Notes: generated by a model from the sequence alone, not told the origin. DNA of 64,000 nucleotides from Proteobacteria bacterium DTSAM18 (GCA_028767165.1 JARACJ010000001.1:434001-498000); one strand, 5' to 3'. Shown: positions 43,936 to 53,345, counted from the first letter of the stretch. Numbers and translations: made by a program.

Positions 43936-44532
43936 TCACGCCAGCTGCTGGGCCTTCCAGGTCTTCTTCCACTCGAGGTAGCCACCGAAGGCCATGACCG
44001 TGTACAGGCCCATGAGGCCGGCGTAGGCGTGCAGGCCGTTGCGGGCGTACATGTAGATGGTCAGGGCATCGATGACGATCCACCAGATCCAGTTCCCGAG
44101 CACCTTGCGGGCCGTGAGGATGGTGGCCACCAGGGCGCCGGCGGTGGTGGTGGCGTCCAGGAAGGGGTTGGCGGCGTCGGTGCCTTTGTAGAAGAACAGG
44201 CCGAGCAGCAGGGCCATGACGGCGGCCACGAGCACGGCCGCGCCGTGGGCCTTGTACGACCACGTGTGGATGGGGAGCGGGGTGTCGTCGCCGGCGGGCT
44301 TTCGCCAGGACCACCACCCGAAGAAGCCCTGGAGCACGTAGACCACGTGCAGGCCCGCTTCGGAGTACAGCCGGGCGTCCATGAACAGGAAGAAGCCCAT
44401 GCCGCTGCCCACGATGCCCACGGGCCAGGCCGCCCGCTTCTCCTTGATGGCCAGCACCACGTAGATGACGCCGAGCGCGACCGTGATCCACTCCACGGCC
44501 GTCGGCCAGTTCACATTCCACCACTCGATCAT
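43936..44532 (-). CDS. pnuC: PnuC-family nicotinamide riboside/mononucleotide transporter
   Basis: A 198-residue membrane protein with seven hydrophobic segments. The family motifs are WPVGIVGSGMGFFLFMDARLY, the VVYVLQGFFGWWSW helix and NWIWWIVIDAL. PnuC moves vitamin B3 nucleosides for NAD salvage. It is the last gene of a leftward trio and lies 18 bases after the barrel-like protein, so no NAD riboswitch has room in front of it. Confidence 0.85.
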   Translation of the reverse strand: MIEWWNVNWPTAVEWITVALGVIYVVLAIKEKRAAWPVGIVGSGMGFFLFMDARLYSEAGLHVVYVLQGFFGWWSWRKPAGDDTPLPIHTWSYKAHGAAVLVAAVMALLLGLFFYKGTDAANPFLDATTTAGALVATILTARKVLGNWIWWIVIDALTIYMYARNGLHAYAGLMGLYTVMAFGGYLEWKKTWKAQQLA

Positions 44533-44550
44533 CGGGAAGGCTCTCCGAGC

Positions 44551-45192
44551 TCAGGGGGCATCGGGCTGGAAGGCGAAGGCGATGGCCACCAGCATACCCG
44601 CGTACATTCGAAAGGGTTGCTCCTCGCTGCCACGGATCTGCCAGCGGGGGTTGAGGAAGGTGCGGAAGCCCACGGAGAAGGCCTGCATGGGGTGCACCTC
44701 GACCCCCGCGGACACCTCGAACCCCACCTCGCCGAACACGCCGTCCTCCTCGAAGAACAGGGTGTCGGTGATGCGGGCGGCGGCGTCGAGATCCCAGATG
44801 GGGGCGAATTCCCAGGTGGTCGTGAAGCCCGGCTGGAGCAGGTTGAGGCCCGGGGCGCCGCCGGCGGTGGGCTGGAAGCGAAAGCCGCCGTCGAACAGGA
44901 AGGCGCCGTGCAGGGGGCCGTCGGTGAACACCTGCCAGCGACCGGATGCACCGAGCTCGAGGTCGAATGCGTCGATGATGTCGACGCCCCTGTAGGACAG
45001 CGCCGCGTAGCCTTCGAGGTTGATCCGGCGCAGCGGCACCTGCACGCCCAGGTGCAGCTCCGGGTAGCCCATGATGACGACCACCTGGGTCTTCGACGGG
45101 ACGAGACCGCCCCACACCGAGCCGGCGTGGGCGGGCGTGGCGGCCGTGAGGGCCCCCAGGATGCCCAGGAGCGATGGGCTCACGCGGCTCAC
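44551..45192 (-). CDS. Putative outer-membrane barrel protein
   Basis: A 213-residue protein with a signal peptide ending TPAHA before GSVWGG. The mature part has alternating strands (YPELHLGVQVPLRRINLEGYA; FEVSAGVEVHPMQAFSVGFR) typical of a small beta-barrel, and it ends in Pro rather than the usual aromatic. It starts at a GTG overlapping the esterase stop (GTGA). Its position before pnuC suggests a common transcript, and possibly passage of the same solute across the outer membrane (inference). Confidence 0.65.
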   Translation of the reverse strand: MSRVSPSLLGILGALTAATPAHAGSVWGGLVPSKTQVVVIMGYPELHLGVQVPLRRINLEGYAALSYRGVDIIDAFDLELGASGRWQVFTDGPLHGAFLFDGGFRFQPTAGGAPGLNLLQPGFTTTWEFAPIWDLDAAARITDTLFFEEDGVFGEVGFEVSAGVEVHPMQAFSVGFRTFLNPRWQIRGSEEQPFRMYAGMLVAIAFAFQPDAP

Positions 45193-46067
45193 GGCGTGTC
45201 GCTCCGTGTGTAGGCCAGGCTCGACCACCAGTCGAGCGCATGGACCTCCAGGCCGCCTTCGGGCGCGCCCTGCCGTGCACCGGGCCACTTGTGGGGCCAG
45301 CCGTCGACGGTGCAGGAGGTGAGCGGCGCGGCGCACTGCCAGGTGGTGCAGGTCAGCTCGCCCCAGGTCATCTCGTCGCCGGCGGCGGCGCAGTCGTTGG
45401 TGGCCAGCAAGGGCTCCAGCGCCTCGGACGCCGGAGGGAACAGGCGGCTTCCTTCGAGGGGCACCACCTCGTCGGCGGTGCCGTGCCACAGCAGGCGGGG
45501 GACGTCGCCGCGCTCGCAGTGGGACTGCAGGTAGGGGCCGGCGCTGCTCACGACCGCGCTCGGCCAGGGGGACTCACAGGCCCAGCGGTGGGCCATCATG
45601 CCGCCGTTGGAGTGGCCGACCACCACGAAGTCCTCGACGCACAGCTTCTCGAAGGCCCGCTCCGCGATGGTGTCGAGGAAGGCCACGTCGTCGATCTGCA
45701 GCAGGTCGGCGGTGCCGCAGCAGTTGCCCGCGTTCCAGCCACCCTGATCCCCGGCGCCGAAGCCCTGGGGAGAGATGACCACCAGTCCGTGCTCCTGCAT
45801 CTGCTCCACGAAGGTGGTCATCTCGGCGGTGCGGTCGGCGGAGCCGGTGGCACCGTGCAGGAACACGAGGCCCGTGCGGGGACCGGCGGTGGCCGGCACG
45901 TGGACCCGGGCGGTGCGGATCTCCGGATGGTTGACCCGCATGTCGTAGGTGCCGGGGGCCTCCCACATCGCACAGGGGTCGTCGACCACCGGCACGGCGG
46001 GCTTGCGGGGCAGATCGGCGAAGAAACAGCCCGCGAGCAGCGCGGGCAGCAGGGCGAGGGTTCGCAT
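45189..46067 (-). CDS. Lipoprotein esterase of the PHB-depolymerase/feruloyl-esterase type
   Basis: A 292-residue alpha/beta hydrolase. It has lipobox LLAGC (Cys14), the oxyanion strand VFLHGATGSAD, the nucleophile elbow GHSNGGM, an Asp in HGTADEVVP, and the final His (VHALDWW). GNCCGTADLLQIDDVAFLD is the typical LpqC-like loop. Such secreted esterases cleave polyester or feruloyl bonds. TGGAG precedes the ATG. It is 90 bases after proS in the same direction and coupled to the next gene. Confidence 0.85.
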   Translation of the reverse strand: MRTLALLPALLAGCFFADLPRKPAVPVVDDPCAMWEAPGTYDMRVNHPEIRTARVHVPATAGPRTGLVFLHGATGSADRTAEMTTFVEQMQEHGLVVISPQGFGAGDQGGWNAGNCCGTADLLQIDDVAFLDTIAERAFEKLCVEDFVVVGHSNGGMMAHRWACESPWPSAVVSSAGPYLQSHCERGDVPRLLWHGTADEVVPLEGSRLFPPASEALEPLLATNDCAAAGDEMTWGELTCTTWQCAAPLTSCTVDGWPHKWPGARQGAPEGGLEVHALDWWSSLAYTRSDTP

Positions 46068-46157
46068 GGCAGCTCCAGTCGACGAGGAGGATGCCCCGCG
46101 GGGGGAGCGGCTGTCGAGGTCCGGCGCTCGATCGTGTGGCCGGACCTCGACGAGGGC

Positions 46158-47657
46158 TCAGTAGGCCCGGGCGAACAGGGCCATGTGGGTGGCCGGCTTG
46201 CCGCTGTAGAAGCAGCTGCGGCCCTCGGCCTTGTGCTGCTCACCGAAGGGGTAGCAGCGGATGGTGGCCTTGGTCTCTTCCTTGATGGCGTCCTCGGCGT
46301 CGTTGTCGGCGTTCCAGGGCACCAGGTAGAAGCCGCCCTTGTCGGCCAGGGAGGTCTTGAAGGCGTCGTAGGAGTCGACCTCGTGGGTGTTCTCGTCGCG
46401 GAACGTGCGGGCGTTCTCGAGCAGGGTCTCGTGCATGTTCTTGAGGACCTGGGCCACGGACTCCTCGATGTCGCGGACGTCGAGGTTGAACTTGTCGCCG
46501 CCGGTGCGGAGCTTGCAGAACGCTGCGCCCTTCTCGACGTCGCGGGGGCCGATCTCCATGCGCAGGGGCACGCCCTTGCGCTCCCACTCGTAGTACTTGG
46601 CGCCGGGCTTCAGCTTCTCGCGGGCGTCGATGTGGACCCGGAAGCCGGCGGCACGGAGACGATCGACGATGTCCTGGGCGTAGTCGACGACGACCTGCTT
46701 GTCGGAGCCGTCCTTCTTGCGCCAGATGGGGATGACGACCACCTGGATGGGGGCGACCGGCGGGGGCAGCACGAGGCCGGTGTCGTCGGAGTGGGCCATG
46801 ATGAGGGCGCCGATGAGGCGGGTGGACACGCCCCAGGAGGTGGCCCACACGTGCTCGTGGTGGCCCTCTTCGGTCTGGTAGGTGACGTCGAACGCCTTGG
46901 CGAAGTTCTGGCCCAGGAAGTGGCTGGTGCCGGACTGCAGGGCCCAGGTGTTCTGCATCATCGCTTCGATGGTGTAGGTCTCCTCGGCGCCGGCGAAGCG
47001 CTCGTTCTCGGACTTCACGCCGGTGATCATCGGCAGCGCGAGCATGTCCTCGGCGAAGGAGCGGTAGACCTCGAGCATCTGCTCGGCCTCGGCCACGGCC
47101 TCGTGACGGGTGGCGTGGGCGGTGTGGCCCTCCTGCCACAGGAACTCGGCGGTGCGCAGGAACGGGCGGGTCTTCAGCTCCCAGCGGACGACGTTGGCCC
47201 ACTGGTTGATGAGCACGGGCAGGTCGCGGTAGGAGTCGATCCACTTGCCGTACATGTGCCAGATCATCGTCTCGGAGGTGGGACGGACGATCAGGGGCTC
47301 GGCGAGCTCGGCCTCGGGATCGGGCTCGACGCGGGCGGAGTCGCCCTCGCCGACGGCGCGCAGCCGGTGGTGGGTGACCACCGCGCACTCCTTGGCGAAG
47401 CCCTCGACGTGCTGGGCCTCCTTGGACAGGAAGCTCATGGGGATGAAGAGCGGGAAGTACGCGTTGACGTGGCCGGTCTCCTTGAGGCGCCGGTCGAGGT
47501 CGGTCTTGAGGTTGTCCCAGATGGCGAAGCCGTGGGGACGCAGGACCATGCTGCCCTTGACGGGGCTGTAATCGGCGAGGGTCGCCTCACGGATCACGTC
47601 CAGGTACCATTGGGAGTAGTCTTCGCTGCGGGGGGTGATGCCGGATTGGGTGGCCAT
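46158..47657 (-). CDS. proS: Prolyl-tRNA synthetase, archaeal/eukaryal-like type
   Basis: A 499-residue class II synthetase that charges tRNA-Pro. It shows LIVRPTSETMIWHMYGKWI (motif 2 region), RTAEFLWQEGHTAHAT, the anticodon domain (VVVIPIWRKKDGSDK), and a C-terminus ending in Tyr, as in the ProS type without the bacterial editing insert. This type is patchy in bacteria and probably came by ancient transfer. Confidence 0.96.
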   Translation of the reverse strand: MATQSGITPRSEDYSQWYLDVIREATLADYSPVKGSMVLRPHGFAIWDNLKTDLDRRLKETGHVNAYFPLFIPMSFLSKEAQHVEGFAKECAVVTHHRLRAVGEGDSARVEPDPEAELAEPLIVRPTSETMIWHMYGKWIDSYRDLPVLINQWANVVRWELKTRPFLRTAEFLWQEGHTAHATRHEAVAEAEQMLEVYRSFAEDMLALPMITGVKSENERFAGAEETYTIEAMMQNTWALQSGTSHFLGQNFAKAFDVTYQTEEGHHEHVWATSWGVSTRLIGALIMAHSDDTGLVLPPPVAPIQVVVIPIWRKKDGSDKQVVVDYAQDIVDRLRAAGFRVHIDAREKLKPGAKYYEWERKGVPLRMEIGPRDVEKGAAFCKLRTGGDKFNLDVRDIEESVAQVLKNMHETLLENARTFRDENTHEVDSYDAFKTSLADKGGFYLVPWNADNDAEDAIKEETKATIRCYPFGEQHKAEGRSCFYSGKPATHMALFARAY

Positions 47658-47786
47658 GTCGCGCGCTCCTGTCGTTTCGCCGCCCTGCTAACACAGGAGG
47701 GGACATCCGGCCCGGTGGCGTCGCGCCTGTGAACGGGTGATCAGGGCGATACCCGACCCACCGCCCTGCAGGGCCCAGGAGACCCC

Positions 47787-48437
47787 ATGCCAGAGCCCGC
47801 CACCCCCGGATGCGTGCGCAAGAAGCTCCCGGCCGGCGCCTGGTTCGACCAGGATCCCGGCTTCCTCTCCGCCGACGAGGCCGAGGCGCTGATGGCGCGG
47901 CTGCTCGAGGAGCTGCCCTGGGAGCAGCGTCCGGTGATGGCCGGCGATCGGGAGGTGATGCAGCCACGACTGAGCGCCTGGTGTGGCGAGCTGCCCTACC
48001 GGTTCTCCGGGCAGACGCTGCCGCCCCGGCCCTGGCATCCCGTGCTCGTGGAGCTGTGCGAGCGCCTCGAGGCGTTGATGGGGGTGCGGTTCAACCACGT
48101 GGTCGTGAACCACTACCGGGACGGCCAGGACCACATGGGCTTCCACGCCGACGACGAGCCCGAGCTCGGGCGCAACCCGGTCATCGCGGGCATCTCGCTG
48201 GGGGCCCGCCGGCAGTTCGTGATCCGCTCGAAGAAGTTCCCCAAGAAGCGTCGCCGCATGAACCTCGATGCCGGCTCGCTGTTCATCATGGGGGGCACGA
48301 TGCAGCACACCTGGTACCACGCGGTCCCGAAGGGATCGGCGAACGCAGGCCCGCGCATCAACCTGACCTTCCGCCTGCTCCACGGCCCGCCGGGCTGGCG
48401 TCCGCAAGACGACGAAGTCGATGGGGTCCGGCCGTAG
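47787..48437 (+). CDS. alkB: AlkB-like 2-oxoglutarate/Fe(II) dioxygenase
   Basis: A 216-residue protein. The NHYRDGQDHMGFHADDE block gives the HxD iron ligands (H120, D122), and H178 in MQHTWYHAVP is the distal His. R190 in RINLTFR binds 2-oxoglutarate. AlkB proteins oxidatively remove alkyl groups from DNA or RNA bases. The ALKBH2-like INLTFR ending supports repair activity. AGGAG precedes the ATG. It is divergent from proS. Confidence 0.88.
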   Translation: MPEPATPGCVRKKLPAGAWFDQDPGFLSADEAEALMARLLEELPWEQRPVMAGDREVMQPRLSAWCGELPYRFSGQTLPPRPWHPVLVELCERLEALMGVRFNHVVVNHYRDGQDHMGFHADDEPELGRNPVIAGISLGARRQFVIRSKKFPKKRRRMNLDAGSLFIMGGTMQHTWYHAVPKGSANAGPRINLTFRLLHGPPGWRPQDDEVDGVRP

Positions 48438-48481
48438 ACCCCACCGACAGGTGATGCGGAGCATCGGAAGGAATCGTCAGT

Positions 48482-49699
48482 TCACTGCACGTCGTCGTCG
48501 CTGAACCCGGTGTCCTCGGGGCCCCAGGGGGGCAGGGGACCGGCGGTGCCCACGTGGCGGGGCTCGTTCTGCAGGGTCAGTCGGACGGCGCGGTTGAGGG
48601 TGAGCCCGTCGATGACGGTCTCGTAGAAGCGGGGGCTGCTCAGCCAGGTGTGGACCTGGCAGGGGGCGTTCGCCTCGGCAGCCTTCTCGGGGCAGTAGTC
48701 GATGTAGTAGGTGCCGACGTCGCTCGGGCGGAGGATCGACTCACGGAGCACCCGCAGGGCCGAGGAGAACGCGTCCTGATCGAGGAACTGCTGGTTGCCG
48801 CGGGGCACGGGGGCGCAGGAGCGGTTGCCGAAGCCGTAGAAGGACGAGGTCACCGAGTCCGCCACCGAGGTGATGAGGAGCCCTGACGCGTCGTCGTCGA
48901 TGGCGGCAGCCACCTCCTCGTTCAAGGCCGTGAGGTAGGTGTCGGAGCCACAGCTGCTGCAGTCGGAGAGCACGCCGTCGTCGAGGTTCCAGGTCTCGCG
49001 GATCTCCTCCTGCAGGCACGCCTCGACGAACACGTCCTGGAACACGGGGCCGGAGTCGTTCACGAGGAACAGGGGCACGTCCGGCAGCAGCTCCTTGGCG
49101 TGGGGGTAGTTGCTGTAGGCGCCGATGCCACCGCCGCCCTCGCCGGACAGCACGATGCGGGGGGCATCCGGCCAGGTCGCCGCCACCTTGCGAAGGGCCA
49201 GATCGAGGTTGTCGTAGCCCACGAACTTCAGGTCATCGCCGTAGCCGTCGATGCGGCCGCTGGCGTTGCTGCCCATGTGGTTGTCGCCGGTGCAGTAGGG
49301 CACCACGACGAAGCTCATGCGGTTGACCGGGTTCTTCTCGTTGCGGCGATCGAAGACGCCCTTGTCGAGCGCACCGGCGCGGAGCTTCGCTTCGAACTCG
49401 GCCTCGCCGAAGCGGGTGGTCGACAGCTCGCAGCTCGCCTGGTTGAAGCACGCGCCGCCGGAGTCCAGGAAGATGAAGACGTCCCGGATGTCCTCCTCGG
49501 GTGCGAGGTTCACGTAGATGCCCGTCGAGGAGCCGTCGAGGCACTCCATGCCTTCGACGTCGATCCACCGCCATGTGTTGCGGGGGGCGTCGATGGGGTC
49601 GAGGTCGTCTGTGTCGTCGTCCTGGCATGCAGTGAGGCACAGCGACCCGAGGATGAGGGTCGCGGACGACAGACGCAGCAGGTGGTGCTTTGCTCGCAT
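48482..49699 (-). CDS. Pectinacetylesterase-like lipoprotein lacking the nucleophile Ser
   Basis: A 405-residue lipoprotein (lipobox LTAC, Cys25). The fold markers FIFLDSGGACFNQASC, PYCTGDNHMGS and the Cys-rich core match pectinacetylesterase/Notum-like hydrolases. In that family the elbow is GxSAGG, but here it reads LSGEGGGGIGA, so Gly188 sits where the Ser should be. It may be a non-catalytic binding protein, unless the active Ser has moved. It faces the AlkB gene and diverges from the porin gene. Confidence 0.7.
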   Translation of the reverse strand: MRAKHHLLRLSSATLILGSLCLTACQDDDTDDLDPIDAPRNTWRWIDVEGMECLDGSSTGIYVNLAPEEDIRDVFIFLDSGGACFNQASCELSTTRFGEAEFEAKLRAGALDKGVFDRRNEKNPVNRMSFVVVPYCTGDNHMGSNASGRIDGYGDDLKFVGYDNLDLALRKVAATWPDAPRIVLSGEGGGGIGAYSNYPHAKELLPDVPLFLVNDSGPVFQDVFVEACLQEEIRETWNLDDGVLSDCSSCGSDTYLTALNEEVAAAIDDDASGLLITSVADSVTSSFYGFGNRSCAPVPRGNQQFLDQDAFSSALRVLRESILRPSDVGTYYIDYCPEKAAEANAPCQVHTWLSSPRFYETVIDGLTLNRAVRLTLQNEPRHVGTAGPLPPWGPEDTGFSDDDVQ

Positions 49700-49908
49700 G
49701 GCTCACACTCTCCGAATGGTGGCTTGGCGTGCTCAGCAGGAGAAACGGGAGCGGGGGCACCATGCTGGAGGGGGCTGCGGGATCCTCCTGTCAGGGACGT
49801 GATGACCGGGGATCCTGCGGACCGTTCTGCAAGGGAGGCGCGGCGGGGCGAAGGGAGAGGGCAACGGTACGCCTGATCTGTTGTACCCGGATACTACCGG
49901 AGGGACGC

Positions 49909-51240
49909 ATGTCCACGAAGGAACCCACACACCATCGCCCCCTGAACCTCGCCTTCCGACTGGCGGTCGTCTCGATGGCCGCCTGGAGCCCGTCCGCCTG
50001 GGCGCAGATGGGCGCCGTCGGATTCTACGAGGTCGCCAGCGAGAACGTCGGCAACGCGGCCGCGGGAGCCGGCGCGGACCCCACCACGGCCGCGATCGCC
50101 CACTTCAACCCTGCCGGCATGGCCAACCTGCCCGACGGCCACCACTTCTCCTTCGGCGGCCAGTTCCTGTACTCGAACTTCCGCTGGACCGCCGACGGAG
50201 ACAACGAGGTGGAGGGGTCCGACCACAAGGGGCCCATCGCGGTGCCCAACGGTGGGGTGTACGGCGCCTTCGACGTGCACGAACAGGTGCGTGTCGGCTT
50301 TGCGGTGACGGTGCCCTACGGCAGCCGCATCCACTACGACGAGGGGTGGGCGGGGCGCTACCACAACCAGCGCAGCGATCTCATCGGCCTGCAGATCATG
50401 CCCACGGTGAGCTGGAAGCCCCTGGACTGGTTCAGCATCGGGGCCGGCATCAGCGGCTGGGTGGGCATCCTGAACCAGGAGTACGCGGTCAACAACAACG
50501 TGCTGCCCCTCGGGGAGCCGGAAGACGACGGGCTCATCACGGTGGACGGCACGGCCGGCACCGTCAGCGGCACGGTGGGCGTCACGTTCACGCCCGGGGA
50601 GTCCACCATCATCGGCGCCGTGTACCGGGCGCCGGTGAGGATGAACTTCAAGGGCACGGCTGTGGCCTCGGGTCTCGGCGAGCTCACCCAGCTGCTCGTG
50701 CCGGAGGGGGAGTGGGACGCCGAGGTGGGCTTCACGCTGCCCCAGAGCTTCAACGTCAGCGTGTACCAGGGCTTCTTCGACAAGTTCGCGGTGCTCGCGG
50801 ATGTGGGCTGGACCGACTGGTCTGCATTTTCCGAGAACGAGCTCGATCTCGGTGAGATCCCGCTCGAGGACATCGATCGGCAGTTCGACGACACCTGGCG
50901 GTTCGGCTTCGGACTGCACGTGCTGCCCATCGAGCGCCTGCGCATCCGCACCGGGTTCTCCTTCGACTCGGCGCCGGTCTCGGACAAGCACCGCACCGCC
51001 GACCTGCCCGTGGGGCCGGCGTGGCGCGTGGCGGGTGGCATCGAAGGGCAGATCACCGACCTGTTCAAGATCGGTGCGCACTACACGGCGATCCTTCCCC
51101 AGGGGGGGGAGTACGACATCAGCCAGCCCGCCATCCTGGAGATCGAGGACTTCAACGTGGACTACACCGGGGTGCTCTCGGGCCAATACAAGGCGGTGCT
51201 GCACGTGATGACCGTGACCTTCGGCTTCACCTTCGATTGA
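49909..51240 (+). CDS. FadL-family outer-membrane transport protein
   Basis: A 443-residue barrel with a signal peptide ending SAWAQ. It has the FadL start pattern MGAVGFYEVASENVGNAAAGAGAD, the plug-like TTAAIAHFNPAGMANL (the NPA motif), and a C-terminus ending TFGFTFD (aromatic-rich barrel end). FadL proteins carry long-chain fatty acids and other hydrophobic compounds. GGAGG precedes the ATG at 49909. No fatty-acid degradation gene is next to it; the following gene is a quinone oxidoreductase. Confidence 0.9.
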   Translation: MSTKEPTHHRPLNLAFRLAVVSMAAWSPSAWAQMGAVGFYEVASENVGNAAAGAGADPTTAAIAHFNPAGMANLPDGHHFSFGGQFLYSNFRWTADGDNEVEGSDHKGPIAVPNGGVYGAFDVHEQVRVGFAVTVPYGSRIHYDEGWAGRYHNQRSDLIGLQIMPTVSWKPLDWFSIGAGISGWVGILNQEYAVNNNVLPLGEPEDDGLITVDGTAGTVSGTVGVTFTPGESTIIGAVYRAPVRMNFKGTAVASGLGELTQLLVPEGEWDAEVGFTLPQSFNVSVYQGFFDKFAVLADVGWTDWSAFSENELDLGEIPLEDIDRQFDDTWRFGFGLHVLPIERLRIRTGFSFDSAPVSDKHRTADLPVGPAWRVAGGIEGQITDLFKIGAHYTAILPQGGEYDISQPAILEIEDFNVDYTGVLSGQYKAVLHVMTVTFGFTFD

Positions 51241-51322
51241 ACCCCGGCGCGCACCGGCGTAGGTTGCGTTCGCCGCGACCCGGGGCAGGGGATTCGCCCC
51301 TGGGGCGGCTGCTGGAGGGCCC

Positions 51323-52276
51323 ATGAAGGCGTGGGTGCAGGAACGATTCGGAACCCGTGAAGCGCCGGTGCTGCGGGAGATCTCCGAGCCGCAGGCTGGG
51401 CCGGGTGAGGTCGTCATCGAGGTGGAGGCCTTCGCGGTCAATCCGGTGGACTGGAAGATCCTCGACAAGACGGCCGTGGCACGGGCCATGGGCCTGAAGG
51501 TGCCGCGGGTGCCCTGCATGGACGTGGCGGGCACGGTGGTGGAGCTCGGGGATCGCGGCTCGGACAGGCTCCGGACCGGCGACTCCGTGGTGGTCAAGCT
51601 GCCGGTCAAGCAGGCAGGCGGCGCGGCCCAGTTCGTGCGCACCCAGGCCGATCGGGTGCTGCTGCGGCCCGAGAGCGTCTCCGCCGAACAGGGGGCGGGC
51701 CTGCTGCTCGCCGGCACCACGGCCTACCAGGCCCTCGCCACCCATGGCCGCCTGCGGGTCGGGTCGGGTCAGCGGGTGCTGGTGATCGGGGCTTCCGGAG
51801 GCGTCGGACACCTCGCCGTACAGATGGCCAAGACGTGGGAGGCCCACGTGAGCGGCGTCTGCAGTACGGCCAACGTGGCCTTCGCGCGCAGCCTGGGGGC
51901 CGACGAGGTGTTCGACCACACCCTGTCCACGCCGTCGGACTGGGGCACCTTCGATGTGGTCCTCGACTGCGTGGGGCTGGGCTGGCTCGGCCTGCGTCAC
52001 GCCGTGGCCCTCGGTGGCCGCTACGTCACGATCAACCCAAAGGGCGTCGACATCGTGGCCCACGCGGCCACAGGCCTGCTCGGTCAGGCGAACGTCCGGG
52101 CCATGATGCTCCAGGATCGCGTGGAGGACTTCCAGCAGGTGCTCGACATGGCCGCCCACGGCGAGCTGCGCGTGCACGTGGCCGCCTCGCTGCCCATGGA
52201 TGATCTGCCCGAGGCGTGGAAGCGCAGCCAGGAGGGCAGGACGGTGGGCAAGCTGTTGGTGTGGCCGCGGCGCTGA
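51323..52276 (+). CDS. Quinone oxidoreductase-like MDR-family enzyme
   Basis: A 317-residue medium-chain dehydrogenase/reductase. It has the GroES-like N-terminus with NPVDWK, AGTTAYQAL, and the NADPH Rossmann motif VLVIGASGGVGHLAVQMAK. There are no structural-zinc Cys, so it belongs to the zeta-crystallin/quinone reductase branch. GGAGGG precedes the ATG. It converges with a double-TetR regulator (14-base gap), which may respond to the same compounds. Confidence 0.88.
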   Translation: MKAWVQERFGTREAPVLREISEPQAGPGEVVIEVEAFAVNPVDWKILDKTAVARAMGLKVPRVPCMDVAGTVVELGDRGSDRLRTGDSVVVKLPVKQAGGAAQFVRTQADRVLLRPESVSAEQGAGLLLAGTTAYQALATHGRLRVGSGQRVLVIGASGGVGHLAVQMAKTWEAHVSGVCSTANVAFARSLGADEVFDHTLSTPSDWGTFDVVLDCVGLGWLGLRHAVALGGRYVTINPKGVDIVAHAATGLLGQANVRAMMLQDRVEDFQQVLDMAAHGELRVHVAASLPMDDLPEAWKRSQEGRTVGKLLVWPRR

Positions 52277-52289
52277 AGTCCCCCTCGGC

Positions 52290-53060
52290 TCAGAACTGCT
52301 CGCCCATGGCGCCGAACAGGAAGCAGGACACCGCGCGCTCGGCACGAAGCTCCATGGGCACGGTGCCCTTCTCGGAGAAGCGATCGATCAGGGGCTCGGC
52401 CATGAGCAGGCTGAGCAGCGCACGGGAGAGGTAGGCGGGATCGGAGATGGGCATGCGGCCTGCATCCATCTCGCGCTGGAAGTAGTTCTCGAGCAGCAGG
52501 CGGATGTTGCGCTGGGGTGCGCGGCTGCGCTCGTAGGCCTCGCGGTTGTCGCCCTGGGGGCTGAGGAGCGCCGTGACGAGGTCGCCGTAGTCGTCGGTGA
52601 AGGCGAGCACCAGGCTGGCCACATCGAACAGGACATCGTCCAGGCGCCGGCCGGGACGGAAGACCTCGCTGGACTCGTAGGTGGGGAACAGCTCGGAGAC
52701 GGTCTCGCGGATGAGGCCATCGCGGCTGCCGAACAGGCGGTACACGGTGACGGGGGCCACCCCGGCGTAGCGGGCGACCTTCTCGGCGGACAGGGAGGCG
52801 AGATCGTGCTCGCGGACCCAGGTCTGGCTGGCGGCCAGGATGCGGTCGCGGGTGGAGCCCTGCTGCAACCCCACGGGGGCGCCTCGCTCCTTCAGCTGCT
52901 CGAGCAGGTGCTGCTTGGAGCCATAGCGCCGGAACAGGGTGGCGCGGCCGATACCCGCTTCCTTGGCGAGTTCCGACATGGAGAATCGACCGTTCGTCGT
53001 GAGCAGCTCCATGGCTGCAAAGAAGATGCGGTCGTCCTTCTGGTTGTCTCCTGCGTCCAT
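52290..53060 (-). CDS. TetR-family regulator with two tandem DNA-binding domains
   Basis: The 256-residue protein has two complete TetR-type helix-turn-helix units: residues 11-55 (MSELAKEAGIGRATLFRRYG) and 72-118 (SAEKVARYAGVAPVTVYRLF). A C-terminal helical ligand/dimer domain of about 135 residues follows. One HTH is the norm. The ATG at 53060 is preferred over 53066 because GGGAG sits seven bases upstream of it. It probably represses itself and perhaps a nearby gene; a palindrome lies upstream at 53151-53171. Confidence 0.88.
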   Translation of the reverse strand: MDAGDNQKDDRIFFAAMELLTTNGRFSMSELAKEAGIGRATLFRRYGSKQHLLEQLKERGAPVGLQQGSTRDRILAASQTWVREHDLASLSAEKVARYAGVAPVTVYRLFGSRDGLIRETVSELFPTYESSEVFRPGRRLDDVLFDVASLVLAFTDDYGDLVTALLSPQGDNREAYERSRAPQRNIRLLLENYFQREMDAGRMPISDPAYLSRALLSLLMAEPLIDRFSEKGTVPMELRAERAVSCFLFGAMGEQF

Positions 53061-53150
53061 CGGCATGCTCCCGGAGCTGGCGTGCGGTCCTTCGATCGTG
53101 CATTGGCGGCGTGGGATTGTGCCCCATGTACAGCGTCTTCGCCACTTGCG

Positions 53151-53171
53151 ACTGGTAATACAGGTATCAGT
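53151..53171. promoter_or_regulatory. Candidate operator for the double-TetR regulator
   Basis: An imperfect inverted repeat, ACTGGTA (7) TATCAGT, matching at six of seven arm positions, lies 91 bases upstream of the regulator start codon in an AT-richer region. TetR proteins commonly bind such sites near their own gene. The assignment is inference from position and symmetry. Confidence 0.45.
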
Positions 53172-53345
53172 TCTTCTTTTTGTGTACTGCCTTGACATCG
53201 GTCGACACGAACGGCGTGCGACATCGGTTCGAGGAGCGGGCAAATGGACGATCGGACGGCCCCTGGCCCTTAATTCCGCCCCAAGGGGTCGCGTTCGGGA
53301 ACCGAACCGTCTACGATGACGGTGTTCGCCATGGGAGGAAACGTC

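Noticed and set aside
44533-44550. NAD riboswitch before pnuC
   Set aside because: Only 18 bases separate pnuC from the previous gene, too short for a riboswitch.
45174-47732. A rightward reading frame of 852 residues across proS and the esterase
   Set aside because: It is antisense to two clear genes and is a Gly/Val/Leu/His-rich shadow with no domain.
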